64,000 nt of DNA from Paenibacillus pasadenensis (GCF_023715725.1 NZ_JAMBOT010000007.1:110471-174470), one strand, 5' to 3'. Positions 53,639 through 63,669 are shown, numbered from the stretch's first letter. Numbers and translations are program-made. Notes: a model not told the origin generated them from the sequence alone.

Positions 53639-55006
53639 ATGTCCCGTCTGCTGGCTCAGCTTCATCGCTTGCGCACTGAACAAGGAACCGGAATGTTAAT
53701 GGAGCAGCTGAATGTGCTTTTCAGTGATTCCAGTGATTATATTGCTTTTAAAATAGGCGGAAGCGGCGAGGACGAGGTGTTTCTCTGTTATCTTTCCACG
53801 CTTACGTCGCATCAGCAGCTCCACTTTACGCTTTCAGCTGACGAAAATTCGTTGAAGTCACAGCTGCTCGAATATGAAGGAACACCTATTGGAGAAGCCG
53901 ATCTCGAGGAATGCGAGCAGGCGCTGTGCAGCGGAGTGGCGATTCTGTGCATGAAAAACTCGTCTACAGGGCTGCTGCTGGATTTGCAGCAGGTGCAGCA
54001 GCGAGGTTTGGAATCCCCGTATACCGAAACTGTTCTGCAAGGACCTCTGTATGCGTTCAATGAAAACTTGGAGGTGAATTCCGGGCTCGTCCGCCAGCGC
54101 ATCCGCACCTCCCAGCTCAAATCATACTCCATGATTCTTGGAAAAAATACGAGAACTCCCGCACGAATATATTACTGCAACGATGTAGTCGATCATGACT
54201 GCTTGGCCAAAATCAAAGGAATTTTAACAAACATGAAAGCGGATGGAATTCAAGACACCGGCGAGCTGCTCCGCCTGATGGATACCAAACGCTGGATGAG
54301 GCTGTTCCCGAAGGCGATTCTGACTGAGCGTCCGGACCGTGTCTCCTCCGACCTGCTTCGCGGAAAAATCGCGATATTGCTGGACGGCACTCCGTTCGCA
54401 TTGGTGCTGCCTGCCGTTTATACGGATTTCTGGCATTCTCCAGAGGACAGCTTTGTAAATCCCTATGTATCTGTTTTCCAGAACTCGCTGCGTTTTCTGG
54501 CCATGCTGATGAATCTGTTTCTGCCGGCGCTCTACGTCGCGCTTACATCCATCAACGTGGACGTTAACCGGTTGGAAATTAGCCTTGCGGCTGCAGCCAG
54601 CCGCGAGGGTGTGCCTTATCCGGTCTTTTTTGAAACGGTGCTGATGTTAATTCTAATCGATTTCATTACGGAAGCCGGTACTCGCCTGCCGAAGGCAATC
54701 AGCTCTACCGTAACGATGGTCGGCGGCGTCGTGCTCGGACAAGCGATCATCCAGGCGAACATCGTGAGCAACCTGCTCGTCATCATTGTGGCGGCTACAG
54801 CAATTACCAACTTTATCGTCATTGACTATCAGATGGGTCTGATACAGCGTCTGTTAAAATATTTCTTCTGCGTCGGGGCAGGCATTGCCGGATTGTTAGG
54901 CATCGTCTACATTTTAGCCGCGATGATCTTCTATTTAAGTACCCTGGATTCATTCGGAACACCGTATCTCACTACGCTAATGCCGCAGAAGGGAGGGAAA
55001 AAATGA
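53639..55006 (+). CDS. Spore germination protein, GerA family (A subunit)
   Basis: This 455-residue protein has a cytosolic N-terminal half (about 1-255) and a membrane half with about five helices. Family signatures are GKIAILLDGTPFALVLPAV, SPEDSFVNPYV and EAGTRLPKAISSTV. It is slightly shorter than classic GerAA. The A subunits form the oligomeric nutrient-gated channel of the spore inner membrane. The ATG follows AAAGGAGGAG. The stop overlaps the next start (ATGA). Confidence 0.92.
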   Translation: MSRLLAQLHRLRTEQGTGMLMEQLNVLFSDSSDYIAFKIGGSGEDEVFLCYLSTLTSHQQLHFTLSADENSLKSQLLEYEGTPIGEADLEECEQALCSGVAILCMKNSSTGLLLDLQQVQQRGLESPYTETVLQGPLYAFNENLEVNSGLVRQRIRTSQLKSYSMILGKNTRTPARIYYCNDVVDHDCLAKIKGILTNMKADGIQDTGELLRLMDTKRWMRLFPKAILTERPDRVSSDLLRGKIAILLDGTPFALVLPAVYTDFWHSPEDSFVNPYVSVFQNSLRFLAMLMNLFLPALYVALTSINVDVNRLEISLAAAASREGVPYPVFFETVLMLILIDFITEAGTRLPKAISSTVTMVGGVVLGQAIIQANIVSNLLVIIVAATAITNFIVIDYQMGLIQRLLKYFFCVGAGIAGLLGIVYILAAMIFYLSTLDSFGTPYLTTLMPQKGGKK

Positions 55007-56097
55007 AGCAGGAATCGCTGAGCACTTACGATATTTTCTGCATACATGCTTTATATGCCGGCGCATGTGCCGGACTGATTTACCCAAGTATGTTGATTAA
55101 CAGCACGATCGGGCCTTTATGGATTCCCATCGCCGTTTGGGCGACAGCCTCCCTGCTCAGCGGCATGCTTTACGGAAGGCTGCTGTTGAAGCTGAACGGT
55201 CAAGAAATCGTGCCTTTTGTCGGGAAACTGATTGGCAAGCCCTTTGCTTTTTTGCTGCTGCTTCCTGTTTTGGTCTTTATGTGCGCTGCCATTACCGTTA
55301 TCCTTCGTTCCTTTACGGAGCTAGTTTCCATGACGCTGCTTCCTACAACTCCGATGCCTTTTATGAACGGCATGATCATCTTGCCCGCTGCTCTGGCTGC
55401 ATCCGGCTTTATGCCGATTGCCCGCGCTTCAAGAGCTCTTCTCCTTACGGCCATCGGAACGATCCTTGTATTGATCATCGTTAGTTTTCCGTCTACCGAA
55501 TGGGATTTGGCTGGACCATGGAGGGGACCGACTGGCGATTTTTTTACGCATCGGGACTTCTATGCAGGGTCGTTCGTATGGATGGGCTTCATCTTTACTG
55601 CGATCATCGCGCCTTATTCCAATCAACAGGCCAAACGGTTTCAAAAAGGGTTTTGGGCAGGAATCGCTTTCACTCTGGCCCTCGTTCTCTGTTTTATTTA
55701 TATTCCGACTATGACCTTTGGCCGAGAAATGACAGAGGCGCTTTCCTTTCCCGTTGTGTCTAAAATGGATGCAATTTATGAATATTGGATCATTTTCGAG
55801 AATTTGACGGCGATTTTTCTGTCCGCAACCTTACTTTGCATTCTGCTCGTGCTTGCGCTGCAGCTAAAAGCGGTAGAACGGATCGTCACCGGCATTTGGA
55901 CCAAGCTGCCCGGAGTTTGGGTTGTCGCCGCTACGATGCTTCTCGTATTTTTCATTGCCCTTTTTATTCCGGAATGGAGGAATATGGAGCGGTTTATCAT
56001 TAACAGTGTTTTTTTGCGTCTTTATTCCATGTTCCTCTTCCCTTCCATTGTTATGCTCTGCTATTTTATCAAACAGCGAAAGGCGGGAAGCGTATGA
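55003..56097 (+). CDS. Spore germination permease, GerB family (B subunit)
   Basis: This 364-residue protein has ten membrane helices of the APC-type fold used to bind the germinant. It has PSMLINSTIG near the start and an outer loop around ERPGDFF-like residues (PTGDFFTHRDFYAG). It overlaps both neighbours by four bases. The ligand (amino acid or sugar) cannot be deduced. Confidence 0.92.
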   Translation: MKQESLSTYDIFCIHALYAGACAGLIYPSMLINSTIGPLWIPIAVWATASLLSGMLYGRLLLKLNGQEIVPFVGKLIGKPFAFLLLLPVLVFMCAAITVILRSFTELVSMTLLPTTPMPFMNGMIILPAALAASGFMPIARASRALLLTAIGTILVLIIVSFPSTEWDLAGPWRGPTGDFFTHRDFYAGSFVWMGFIFTAIIAPYSNQQAKRFQKGFWAGIAFTLALVLCFIYIPTMTFGREMTEALSFPVVSKMDAIYEYWIIFENLTAIFLSATLLCILLVLALQLKAVERIVTGIWTKLPGVWVVAATMLLVFFIALFIPEWRNMERFIINSVFLRLYSMFLFPSIVMLCYFIKQRKAGSV

Positions 56098-57197
56098 GAC
56101 CGTTCCGACGAGTGCGGCAGCTCGCTGCAATTTCTCTCTCGGCTTGCATGCTCGTAACCTCTAGCGGCTGTTGGGATTCCAGGGATGTGGACAATCGGAT
56201 GCTGGTCGGCTCCATCGGCATTGAAGACATTGACGACGAGAATCTTAAAGTGTGGTTTCGCGTTCCGATCACAAGCTCGACAAGCTCCAATGATAAAGAT
56301 TCCTCCTTTACAGCTTCGGCGCGCGGAGTTACCGTCATGGACGCAATAAATCGAGTCCAGTACAAGCTCTCGAAGTCGCTCGACGTTTCTTCCACCCGCG
56401 CTGTTTTAATGAACATGAAAACGGCCCGTGTCGGACTATTGCCTTATCTGGAATTCGCTATCCGCGATCGTTCCGTTCCGCTGGACGCCGTCGTCGCAAT
56501 CATTGATGGCGATATGGCCCCCTTATTCACGAGAAAAAATCCCATCGGCGAGCTTTCCGGTATTTACACCAAGCTTTACTTTGAGCCCTACGCTGGCGGA
56601 ATTCCAAGAAAGAATAAAACGACATTGTGGGAAATTTATTCAAAATTTCTCAACCCTACTCACGCCAATCTTGTTCCAGTGTTGAAAGATGACAAAGAAA
56701 GCCTCTTTACTCAGATTGGCAATGCTTATTTTAACGGTGACAAATACGCAGGCATGATTACTATGGATGAATCCTTGATTTACGAAATGATTACGGAGCG
56801 GCTGGCTGATACCGAGATCATGCTGATGAGCCGCTCGGATATTAAGGTCGTCCACAAAAAAACAAAGGTTCATACCAAACTTGAAAACGGGAAACCTATC
56901 ATCAACGTGGTCATATGGGTTGCGATTTCGTTAACGGACAAATCGCAAAATAAGGGAGTGACAACCGAAGAGGATATTAAAAGGGAATTAGACGGAGAGC
57001 TTCATAGGCTTGCCCGGTCCCTGACCAAAAAAACGCAGAAAGCGGGCACGGATATCGTCGGCTTTGGCAATCGCTTCCGCGGCCGCATGCATCCGAACGA
57101 TTATGACAAATGGCCGGACATGTACCGAAATGCCGAGATTAACTATAAGTTTCATATCCGGCTGCGCAATTCGGGACTGGAGTTTCTGGAGCAATGA
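56094..57197 (+). CDS. Spore germination lipoprotein, Ger(x)C family (C subunit)
   Basis: This 367-residue protein has a lipoprotein signal (LVTSSGC) followed by WDSRDVDNRMLVGSIGI, the family hallmark, and a three-domain body ending in WPDMYRNAEINYKFHIRLR. It completes the GerA-type receptor and sits on the outer face of the inner spore membrane. The ATG overlaps the gerB stop. Confidence 0.93.
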   Translation: MRPFRRVRQLAAISLSACMLVTSSGCWDSRDVDNRMLVGSIGIEDIDDENLKVWFRVPITSSTSSNDKDSSFTASARGVTVMDAINRVQYKLSKSLDVSSTRAVLMNMKTARVGLLPYLEFAIRDRSVPLDAVVAIIDGDMAPLFTRKNPIGELSGIYTKLYFEPYAGGIPRKNKTTLWEIYSKFLNPTHANLVPVLKDDKESLFTQIGNAYFNGDKYAGMITMDESLIYEMITERLADTEIMLMSRSDIKVVHKKTKVHTKLENGKPIINVVIWVAISLTDKSQNKGVTTEEDIKRELDGELHRLARSLTKKTQKAGTDIVGFGNRFRGRMHPNDYDKWPDMYRNAEINYKFHIRLRNSGLEFLEQ

Positions 57198-57231
57198 AAA
57201 AAGCCGGGTGCTCCGAAGCACCCGGCTGTTC
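57196..57231. terminator. Bidirectional terminator between gerC and the siderophore-binding gene
   Basis: AGCCGGGTGCT and AGCACCCGGCT arms serve both convergent genes. The minus strand continues TTTTTTC and the plus strand GTTCCGTTT. Confidence 0.9.
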
Positions 57232-57243
57232 CGTTTAACTGAT

Positions 57244-58251
57244 TTATTTTTTGAGCGAAAGCAGACTTTCCTTAACGAACTCCAGCTGTTTATCCAGAGA
57301 GATCGGGTCGTTGAAATATGCGCCTGCCGCATTCAACTGGAATACATGTCCGGCTTTTACAGCCGGCAGAGATTTCCACAGCTCGTTGTCGTACACGATT
57401 TTCGGATCGGCGTCGTCTCCGGACCAAGGAGAAGTGAAAATAATGTCTCCAGCGTATTCTGGCAGCTTCTCTAGGGAGATGGAGGCCCAGCCAGTGCCGC
57501 TGTCAATCGCCTCTTTTTGCGCAGGAGCAGGAGCCTTCAGGCCGAATTCTCCGTAGATGATCTCGCCGCTGCGGCCAAAGTTATGACCGAATACGTACAG
57601 GCCTTTGGCATAAGGATTCAGGATGGACACGGTGCGGTCGCCTACAGCCTCTTGAATTTGCGGCTTCAGCTCGGCAATTTTTGCGTCCCACTGGTCAATC
57701 CACGCTTGAGCTTTGTCTTCTTTACCGGTAAGAACGCCGAATTCCTTCAGCTGATCCCTATAGGATTTAACGCCGTATTGAATCGCCACAGTCGGAGCGA
57801 TTTTTTCCAGCTGCTCCAGCCCTTCTCCGCCGTTGAACGTAATGATCAGATCCGGATCAAGCTCGATAATTTTTTCAACCTCGGTGCCAGTGCCTACATT
57901 GCCTACGCCATCCAGCAAGCCTTCAAAAAACGGATTCTGATGAGCGGAGTCCAAAATGCCGACAGGCTTAACGCCAAGCGCCAGGAAATGTCCCGTATAA
58001 GAACCGGTCAGATCCACGATGCGCTGCGGATTTTTTGGCACGGTTACATCGCCGTTGCCGGCTTTGAACACCATCGTTTCGCCAGCGCCGGATGGCGATG
58101 CGGACGGTTCCGTTGAGGCGGCTGGAGACGCGGAAGGCGATGGTGACGGAGAAGCCGTTCCGGAATTGTTGGATGACTGGCCGCATGCGGCAAGCACGAG
58201 CGATAAAACCAGTGTTATGGCAAATAGGGCAAGACGTGAAAATCGTTGCAA
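57244..58251 (-). CDS. Iron-siderophore ABC transporter binding lipoprotein
   Basis: This protein of about 335 residues has a lipoprotein signal (SLVLAACGQ), a Ser/Pro-rich linker and a periplasmic-binding fold of the FecB/FhuD class (VPKNPQRIVDLTG, LGVKPVGI, LDPDLIITF, ILNPYAKGLYVFG). It captures ferric siderophore. A TTG at 58251 after CGGGGG gives a standard signal peptide. The ATG at 58311 would overlap the Fur box. No permease or ATPase genes are adjacent. Confidence 0.9.
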   Translation of the reverse strand: MQRFSRLALFAITLVLSLVLAACGQSSNNSGTASPSPSPSASPAASTEPSASPSGAGETMVFKAGNGDVTVPKNPQRIVDLTGSYTGHFLALGVKPVGILDSAHQNPFFEGLLDGVGNVGTGTEVEKIIELDPDLIITFNGGEGLEQLEKIAPTVAIQYGVKSYRDQLKEFGVLTGKEDKAQAWIDQWDAKIAELKPQIQEAVGDRTVSILNPYAKGLYVFGHNFGRSGEIIYGEFGLKAPAPAQKEAIDSGTGWASISLEKLPEYAGDIIFTSPWSGDDADPKIVYDNELWKSLPAVKAGHVFQLNAAGAYFNDPISLDKQLEFVKESLLSLKK

Positions 58252-58311
58252 GTTGTTCAACCCCCGATGAAATTTGTTAACTCCACTATCCGTTAGTTCT
58301 CTAAATTTCAT

Positions 58312-58359
58312 GATAATGAGAATCGTTATCACTATAACATGGGTTAGATAGCTTGACAA
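58312..58359 (-). promoter_or_regulatory. Fur-controlled promoter
   Basis: On the minus strand TTGTCA (58354-58359) and TATAGT (58331-58336) are 17 bp apart. GATAACGATTCTCATTATC (58312-58330) directly follows and matches the 19-bp Fur box with two differences. Iron repression of the binding-protein gene is expected. Confidence 0.88.
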
Positions 58360-58481
58360 TCTTTTTTAAATTGCTTTTTTTGACATCCCCATGACAATTC
58401 CGGCTAATTCCCGTAGACTGTTTCGTGCACCCTATTCTTAGCTGAATTTAACTGAACCAAACGGAAAGGAGACTGATCCTC

Positions 58482-59654
58482 ATGACCCGGCATCAGTTTG
58501 ATACCTTGCCCTCCTTTGAGGGAATCGCATCGGAGAAATGGGAGCATCACCACGGCAAAGACACGCTGCCAATGTGGGTGGCGGATATGGATTTCCCCGC
58601 TCCGCCCGCTGTGCTCCACGCGCTTGAGGCAAGAATAAAACGAGGCGTACTCGGTTATACAACGATTTCTCCCCAATATAAAGAGGCTGTCGCCGGTTGG
58701 ATGAGCCGCCGTCACGGTTGGACAATCGATCCGTCATGGTTGCGTTTTTGTCCTGGGGTCGTCGTATCGCTATCTGTCATTATACGAGCCTGTACTTCTC
58801 CGGGAGACGGCATTGTCATTCAGCCGCCCGTCTATCCGCCTTTTCATGCTGTCGTAGAGGACAACGGCCGGGAGCTGGTGCTTAATCCGTTGCTGAGGCG
58901 GGAGGACGGCACGTATGGCGTGAACTTTGCCGAGCTGGAGCAGCAGCTCTCGGACGAGAAGGTCAAAATGCTCATTCTGTGCCATCCTCATAATCCGGTC
59001 GGCCGCGTTTGGAGCCGGGAGGAGCTGAAGAGGATTGCGGAGCTGTGCGTCCGCCATAACGTGCTCGTTGTGTCGGATGAAATTCATGCCGATCTCGTTC
59101 ACGAGGGCAGCTTCATTCCGTTTGCTTCCTTGTCGGAAGAGGCAGCGGCGCGTTCGCTCGTCTGCACTTCCCCAAGCAAAACATTTAATATTGCCGGGAT
59201 GAACAGCTCCAATATCATTATTCCGGACGCAAAGCTGCGCGCTGCCGTTACGGCGGAGCTAAAGCGCATCTCGGTCGGCTCGATCTCGGCGCTAGGACAC
59301 GACGCCGTTATTGCGGCTTACGAACAGTCGGAACAATGGATCGACGAGGCGCTCGTTTACATCCGGGGCAATATGGAGCATATCGTCTCCGAGCTTTCCC
59401 GGCATGCGCCGGAAATTCGCACGGTGCTGCCGGAAGGAACGTATCTTTTATGGCTGGACTGCCGCGGGTTAGGCATGGATGACCGTGATCTGTACCGGTT
59501 TTTCATGGACAAGGCGCTTTTGCAGCTTAGCCCCGGCTCGGCATTCGGCGCGGGCGGATCAGGCTTTATGCGGCTTAACGCAGCATGCACCCGAGGCACC
59601 GCCGAGGAAGCGGCGCGGCGGATCGTGAGCGCTCTGCGCGAGCTGCGGGGATGA
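58482..59654 (+). CDS. MalY/PatB family PLP aminotransferase (cystathionine beta-lyase)
   Basis: This 390-residue fold-type I PLP enzyme has LPMWVADMDFPAPP at the N terminus, HPHNPVGRVW, SDEIHADLVH and the PLP lysine in SPSKTFNIAGM. The family cleaves C-S bonds of cystathionine or cysteine conjugates. The start follows AAAGGAGAC. The 560-bp gap after it holds no gene I can support, only the two Rex-like sites near its end. Confidence 0.9.
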   Translation: MTRHQFDTLPSFEGIASEKWEHHHGKDTLPMWVADMDFPAPPAVLHALEARIKRGVLGYTTISPQYKEAVAGWMSRRHGWTIDPSWLRFCPGVVVSLSVIIRACTSPGDGIVIQPPVYPPFHAVVEDNGRELVLNPLLRREDGTYGVNFAELEQQLSDEKVKMLILCHPHNPVGRVWSREELKRIAELCVRHNVLVVSDEIHADLVHEGSFIPFASLSEEAAARSLVCTSPSKTFNIAGMNSSNIIIPDAKLRAAVTAELKRISVGSISALGHDAVIAAYEQSEQWIDEALVYIRGNMEHIVSELSRHAPEIRTVLPEGTYLLWLDCRGLGMDDRDLYRFFMDKALLQLSPGSAFGAGGSGFMRLNAACTRGTAEEAARRIVSALRELRG

Positions 59655-60024
59655 GCTTGGAGCTATCGGGAGCACAGGCTGGTTAACAGCCGGCTTCCGG
59701 CAGCGGGCCGACGGCAGGCGTCGCAGCAGGCAACGGGCACTGCAGATGGCGAAGAGAGCTTCGGCATGCAGCAATCTCAGTCAGCCGCAGTACAGTAAGG
59801 CGATCCTGCAAGCCCTGCATCATAACCTTCTGCATGCCCTCCGCCATAACCAGCGTGCCCTGTTCTGTGTAAACCTGCCTCGAATTGGTTATGAAATAGA
59901 TGAGACCGGAAGAGCTTGATCCATTTTGCGTCAGCCAGTCGAGTTGTCACACAATTGCAATAAATCGCTGAAAACGCCACTTGCGTGGTGCCGGACTCAA
60001 TGATAAGATGAATTCATAAAGAGA

Positions 60025-60042
60025 TTGTGATTAATTTCACAT
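60025..60042. promoter_or_regulatory. Rex-like (or Fnr-like) site 1 upstream of nox
   Basis: TTGTGATTAATTTCACAT fits TTGTGA-N6-TCACAA with one mismatch. It lies 132 bp upstream of site 2. Confidence 0.6.
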
Positions 60043-60156
60043 AACAAAGAACAGTCGAAAGACGGTCTAGCTCTTCCGATGGCGATCCGGCTCCGCTCTA
60101 CTCGCGGCAGCATGACCCAGACGCAGACGTTATGGCCGTCCCGATTAACCGCTAGT

Positions 60157-60186
60157 TTGTGATTTATTTCACAATATATCTATATT
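60157..60186 (+). promoter_or_regulatory. nox promoter with Rex-like operator
   Basis: TTGTGATTTATTTCACAA (60157-60174) has perfect TTGTGA/TCACAA arms. TTGTGA also serves as -35, with TATATT (60181-60186) 18 bp downstream. Rex, the NADH-sensing repressor, commonly controls NADH oxidase genes. Fnr (TGTGA-N6-TCACA) is the alternative. Confidence 0.7.
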
Positions 60187-60215
60187 AGAACATTCCCTCA
60201 AGGAGGAATTCACTT

Positions 60216-61637
60216 ATGAAAATCGCCGTTATTGGATGTACACATGCAGGAACTGCCGCCGTCAAAGCTATCGCCGCCGAACATCCGGAAGCACAGATTA
60301 CCGTTTACGAGCGCAACGACAACATCTCGTTCCTGTCGTGCGGCATCGCCCTTCATGTGAGCGGCGTGGTGAAAAATCCCGAGGGACTGTTCTACAGCAG
60401 CCCCGAGCAGCTGGCCCAGCTTGGCGTAGATACGCGAATGCGCCATGAAGTGCTGAAGGTCGACACCGCCGCCAAAAAGCTCCGCATCCGCAATCTGGCA
60501 ACCGACGAACAGTTTGAGGACAGCTACGATAAACTTGTCGTCACGACGGGCTCGTGGCCGGTTGTACCGAATATGGAAGGCATCCGGCTGGATAATATCC
60601 AGCTGTGCAAAAACTACTTCCACGCCAAAGAAATTATCGCCCGCGCTGAAGGAGCCCGGCGTGTTGCCGTTATCGGCGCCGGATATATCGGCATTGAGCT
60701 GGCGGAAGCGTTCTGCGATCTCGGCAAAGAAGTGACGCTGCTGGACAACATGGACCGCGTCATGGCGAAGTACCTCGACCCCGAGTTCACCGAGGTTGCC
60801 GAGGATGAGCTGACAGCAAGAGGCATCCGCCCCGCTCTAGGCCAGCTTGTAAGCCGTTTTGAAGGTGAAGAAGGACGCGTAACAAAGGTCATTACGGATA
60901 AAGGCGAGCACGAGGCGGATCTCGTTGTCCTCTGCATCGGCTTCCGCCCCGGCACGGATCTGCTGAAGGGCCAGCTCGATATGCTGGATAATGGCGCTCT
61001 CCTCGTTGATGAGTATATGCGCACAAGCGATCCCGATGTGCTGGCGGCCGGCGACAGCTGCGCAGTCCGTTACAACCCGACCGGCAAAGCGGCTTACATT
61101 CCGCTGGCGACCAATGCGGTGCGCATGGGTACTTTAGCCGGGAAAAATCTGACCGAAGCCAAAGTTAAATACCGCGGCACTCAGGGCACGTCGGCAATTA
61201 AGCTGTTCGATCTGAATATTGCTTCGACCGGCCTGACCGAGCAAGCAGCCAAGGAAGCTGGACTTGCGGCAGCCGCCGTTACGCTGCGCGAAACGCATCG
61301 CCCGGACTTTATGCCGGACAATGAGGATGTGCTGCTCAAAATCGTTTACGAGCAAGCAACGGGACGACTGCTCGGAGCCCAGATTCTGTCGAAGGCCGAT
61401 TTGACCCAGGCAGCCAATACGCTGTCGGTCTGCATCCAGAACCGCATGACGGCCGAGGACCTTGCTTATGTGGACTTCTTCTTCCAGCCGCACTACAATC
61501 ACCCGTGGAACCTGCTTAACAAAGCCGGTCTGGCTGCCGAAGAACAGCGCGACCAAGCCATCAAAGCCAAGGAAGAGGCCGATCGTAAAAAAGCCGAGCA
61601 GACTAGAGAGGCCGAAACCCGCCGCGCCAGCGCATAA
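60216..61637 (+). CDS. nox: FAD-dependent NADH oxidase / CoA-disulfide reductase family
   Basis: This 473-residue protein has two dinucleotide-binding folds (IGCTHAGTAAVKA and VIGAGYIGIELAEAF), the redox-active Cys42 in LSCGIAL and a C-terminal dimerisation domain. The FAD site is near ADPDVLAAGDSCAV-like residues (DPDVLAAGDS). The residue context around Cys42 is that of water-forming NADH oxidases. An Arg/Lys/Glu-rich tail of about 25 residues extends beyond the usual end. AAGGAGG precedes the start. Upstream Rex-like sites fit a role in restoring NAD when oxygen is low or NADH high. Confidence 0.9.
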   Translation: MKIAVIGCTHAGTAAVKAIAAEHPEAQITVYERNDNISFLSCGIALHVSGVVKNPEGLFYSSPEQLAQLGVDTRMRHEVLKVDTAAKKLRIRNLATDEQFEDSYDKLVVTTGSWPVVPNMEGIRLDNIQLCKNYFHAKEIIARAEGARRVAVIGAGYIGIELAEAFCDLGKEVTLLDNMDRVMAKYLDPEFTEVAEDELTARGIRPALGQLVSRFEGEEGRVTKVITDKGEHEADLVVLCIGFRPGTDLLKGQLDMLDNGALLVDEYMRTSDPDVLAAGDSCAVRYNPTGKAAYIPLATNAVRMGTLAGKNLTEAKVKYRGTQGTSAIKLFDLNIASTGLTEQAAKEAGLAAAAVTLRETHRPDFMPDNEDVLLKIVYEQATGRLLGAQILSKADLTQAANTLSVCIQNRMTAEDLAYVDFFFQPHYNHPWNLLNKAGLAAEEQRDQAIKAKEEADRKKAEQTREAETRRASA

Positions 61638-61659
61638 AAAACGGGCGTAAAGACGGATA

Positions 61660-61689
61660 TTGCCATCCAGCGCCCGCTCCCGTTATAAT
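61660..61689 (+). promoter_or_regulatory. Promoter of the neopullulanase gene
   Basis: TTGCCA (61660-61665) and a consensus TATAAT (61684-61689) are 18 bp apart. This leaves a leader of about 190 nt before the start codon, in which nothing further was recognised. Confidence 0.7.
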
Positions 61690-61884
61690 GAACTCAATAT
61701 AAAGGCAATGCTACCCAGCTCATCCGGGTACAACCTCGCGCTTAAAGCTTTCTGCGCCATGGTTGTACCCTTTTTGCGTGCAGTTACAGGGACTGGCAGC
61801 AGCCCGTTCTTTGGCCTTTTGCATCCCCACGCAACAGTCAGCTGAAAGCGCAACCTTTTCATCATCCAACTGGAGGAATCGCTC

Positions 61885-63669
61885 ATGAATCTTGAGGCTA
61901 TTTATCACCGCCCGCGCGGCAACTGGGCCTACGCTTACGACACGGCCACCCTTCACATCAGACTGAGAAGCAAAAAGGACGATTTGTCCGAAGCCATTCT
62001 GATTCATGGGGATAAATACGCCTGGGAGCGCACCGTATCCAAAACCGTCATGCACAAGCTCCCTTCCGACGAGCGGTTCGATTACTGGCAGGCCGAGGTG
62101 CGCCCAACCCTCCGCCGCACGAAGTATGCCTTTGAGCTGCGCTCTGGCGGCGAGGCGCTTTTTTATGAGGAAAAGGGCTTTCGGGAAGACGAACCAGCCG
62201 ATCCGCATAAAATGTTCGATTTTCCGTTCCTTAACGCCGCCGATGTTCATACGCCTCCGGCATGGGTGAAGGAAGCTGTATTTTATCAAATCTTCCCGGA
62301 ACGTTTTGCCAACGGCGATTGTTCCAACGATCCCGAAGGCACCGAGCCTTGGGGCGGAAAACCGACGCCGAAAAACTTTTTTGGCGGCGATTTGCAGGGC
62401 GTTATCGACCATCTCGACCATCTTCAAGAGCTTGGCGTAAATGCGATTTATTTTAACCCGCTGTTCCAAGCGACGACGAACCATAAATACGACACATCCG
62501 ACTACTTGAAGGTTGACGCTCATTTCGGCGATAACGAGCTGCTCAAAAAGCTGGTCTCGGCTTGCCACGAACGCGGCATTCGGGTCATGCTCGACGCGGT
62601 GTTCAATCATAGCGGCAAAGAGTTCGAACCGTTTAAGGACGTTCGCGAAAAAGGCAAGGATTCCAGGTACGCCGACTGGTTCCATGTCATGGAATGGCCG
62701 ATTGCGGTTAAGGACGGCTTCCCGAGCTATGAGACGTTTGGTTTTGAGCCGCTAATGCCGAAGCTCAATACCGAAAATCCTGAGGTGAAGCAATATCTGC
62801 TTGATGTCGCCAAATACTGGATTGAAGAGGCGGGCATCGACGGCTGGAGGCTGGACGTCGCCAACGAGGTGGACATGCAGTTCTGGCGCGACTTCCGCCG
62901 CACCGTTAAGGCAGCCAATCCCGATGCGTACATACTCGGGGAAATGTTCCACGATGCTCTGCCTTGGCTCGCGGGCGATCAGTTCGATGCGGTGATGAAC
63001 TATCCGTTCACCGATCTCGTTGTTGATTATGCCGCCAAAGGCATCATCGGCGCCGACCGTTTTGCCAGCAAACTCGGCGAGCTGTTCGCCAGCTACCCGG
63101 ATCAGGCCAATGCGGTTGCCTTTAACCTGCTGGGCAGCCATGATACGGAGCGCCTGCTTACGTTATGCGGCGGCAGCAAGGAACGCATGAAGCTGGCTTC
63201 GCTGCTGCAATTTGTGTTCCCTGGCGCGCCTTGCATCTATTACGGCGATGAAGTCGGCCTCGACGGCGCGGGCGATCCTGACTGCCGTAAATGCATGGAG
63301 TGGGATGTGGATAAGCAGGACCGCGAGCTGTTCCGACACTTCCAGCAGCTGATCGCCGTTCGCAAAGAGCATCGCGCTTTACGCGACGGTACGCTGGAAT
63401 TCATGCATGCGGCCGAGAACGGAAGTCTGCTCGTGGTGCAGCGGCAGGATGAGCAGGATCATTTCCTGATCGCGGTCAACCCAGGCGAAGAGCCGGCCCG
63501 CATTGAGCTGGACGTGAAACAGATGAAATGGCAGGAGATGCTTGGTGAAGCAGAGCTTGACGCCGCGGGCGGCAAACTTGTGCTTGAGCTGGAGCCGTGC
63601 GGCTTTGCGCTGCTGCGCGCTAATGCTGCCTTTAACGCCTTCGGCTTTGGTGTAGGCGAACAATTATAA
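61885..63669 (+). CDS. Neopullulanase/cyclomaltodextrinase-type GH13 enzyme
   Basis: This 594-residue protein is without a signal peptide and acts in the cytosol. An N-terminal beta domain (about 1-120) is followed by the GH13 barrel: DAVFNHSG, GWRLDVANEVD (nucleophile Asp), ILGEMFHD (acid/base Glu) and LLGSHDTERL (third Asp). MPKLNTENPEV is typical of the GH13_20 subfamily, which hydrolyses cyclodextrins, pullulan and maltodextrins. The start follows GGAGGAA. A strong terminator follows. Confidence 0.93.
   Translation: MNLEAIYHRPRGNWAYAYDTATLHIRLRSKKDDLSEAILIHGDKYAWERTVSKTVMHKLPSDERFDYWQAEVRPTLRRTKYAFELRSGGEALFYEEKGFREDEPADPHKMFDFPFLNAADVHTPPAWVKEAVFYQIFPERFANGDCSNDPEGTEPWGGKPTPKNFFGGDLQGVIDHLDHLQELGVNAIYFNPLFQATTNHKYDTSDYLKVDAHFGDNELLKKLVSACHERGIRVMLDAVFNHSGKEFEPFKDVREKGKDSRYADWFHVMEWPIAVKDGFPSYETFGFEPLMPKLNTENPEVKQYLLDVAKYWIEEAGIDGWRLDVANEVDMQFWRDFRRTVKAANPDAYILGEMFHDALPWLAGDQFDAVMNYPFTDLVVDYAAKGIIGADRFASKLGELFASYPDQANAVAFNLLGSHDTERLLTLCGGSKERMKLASLLQFVFPGAPCIYYGDEVGLDGAGDPDCRKCMEWDVDKQDRELFRHFQQLIAVRKEHRALRDGTLEFMHAAENGSLLVVQRQDEQDHFLIAVNPGEEPARIELDVKQMKWQEMLGEAELDAAGGKLVLELEPCGFALLRANAAFNAFGFGVGEQL

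Noticed and set aside
58252..58359. Upstream start for the siderophore-binding lipoprotein
   Set aside because: It would place the start codon upstream of or within the promoter and Fur box and give no proper signal peptide.
59777..59980. Small Gly/His-rich minus-strand gene between malY and nox
   Set aside because: The only start is a GTG without a ribosome site, and no homologous pattern was recognised.
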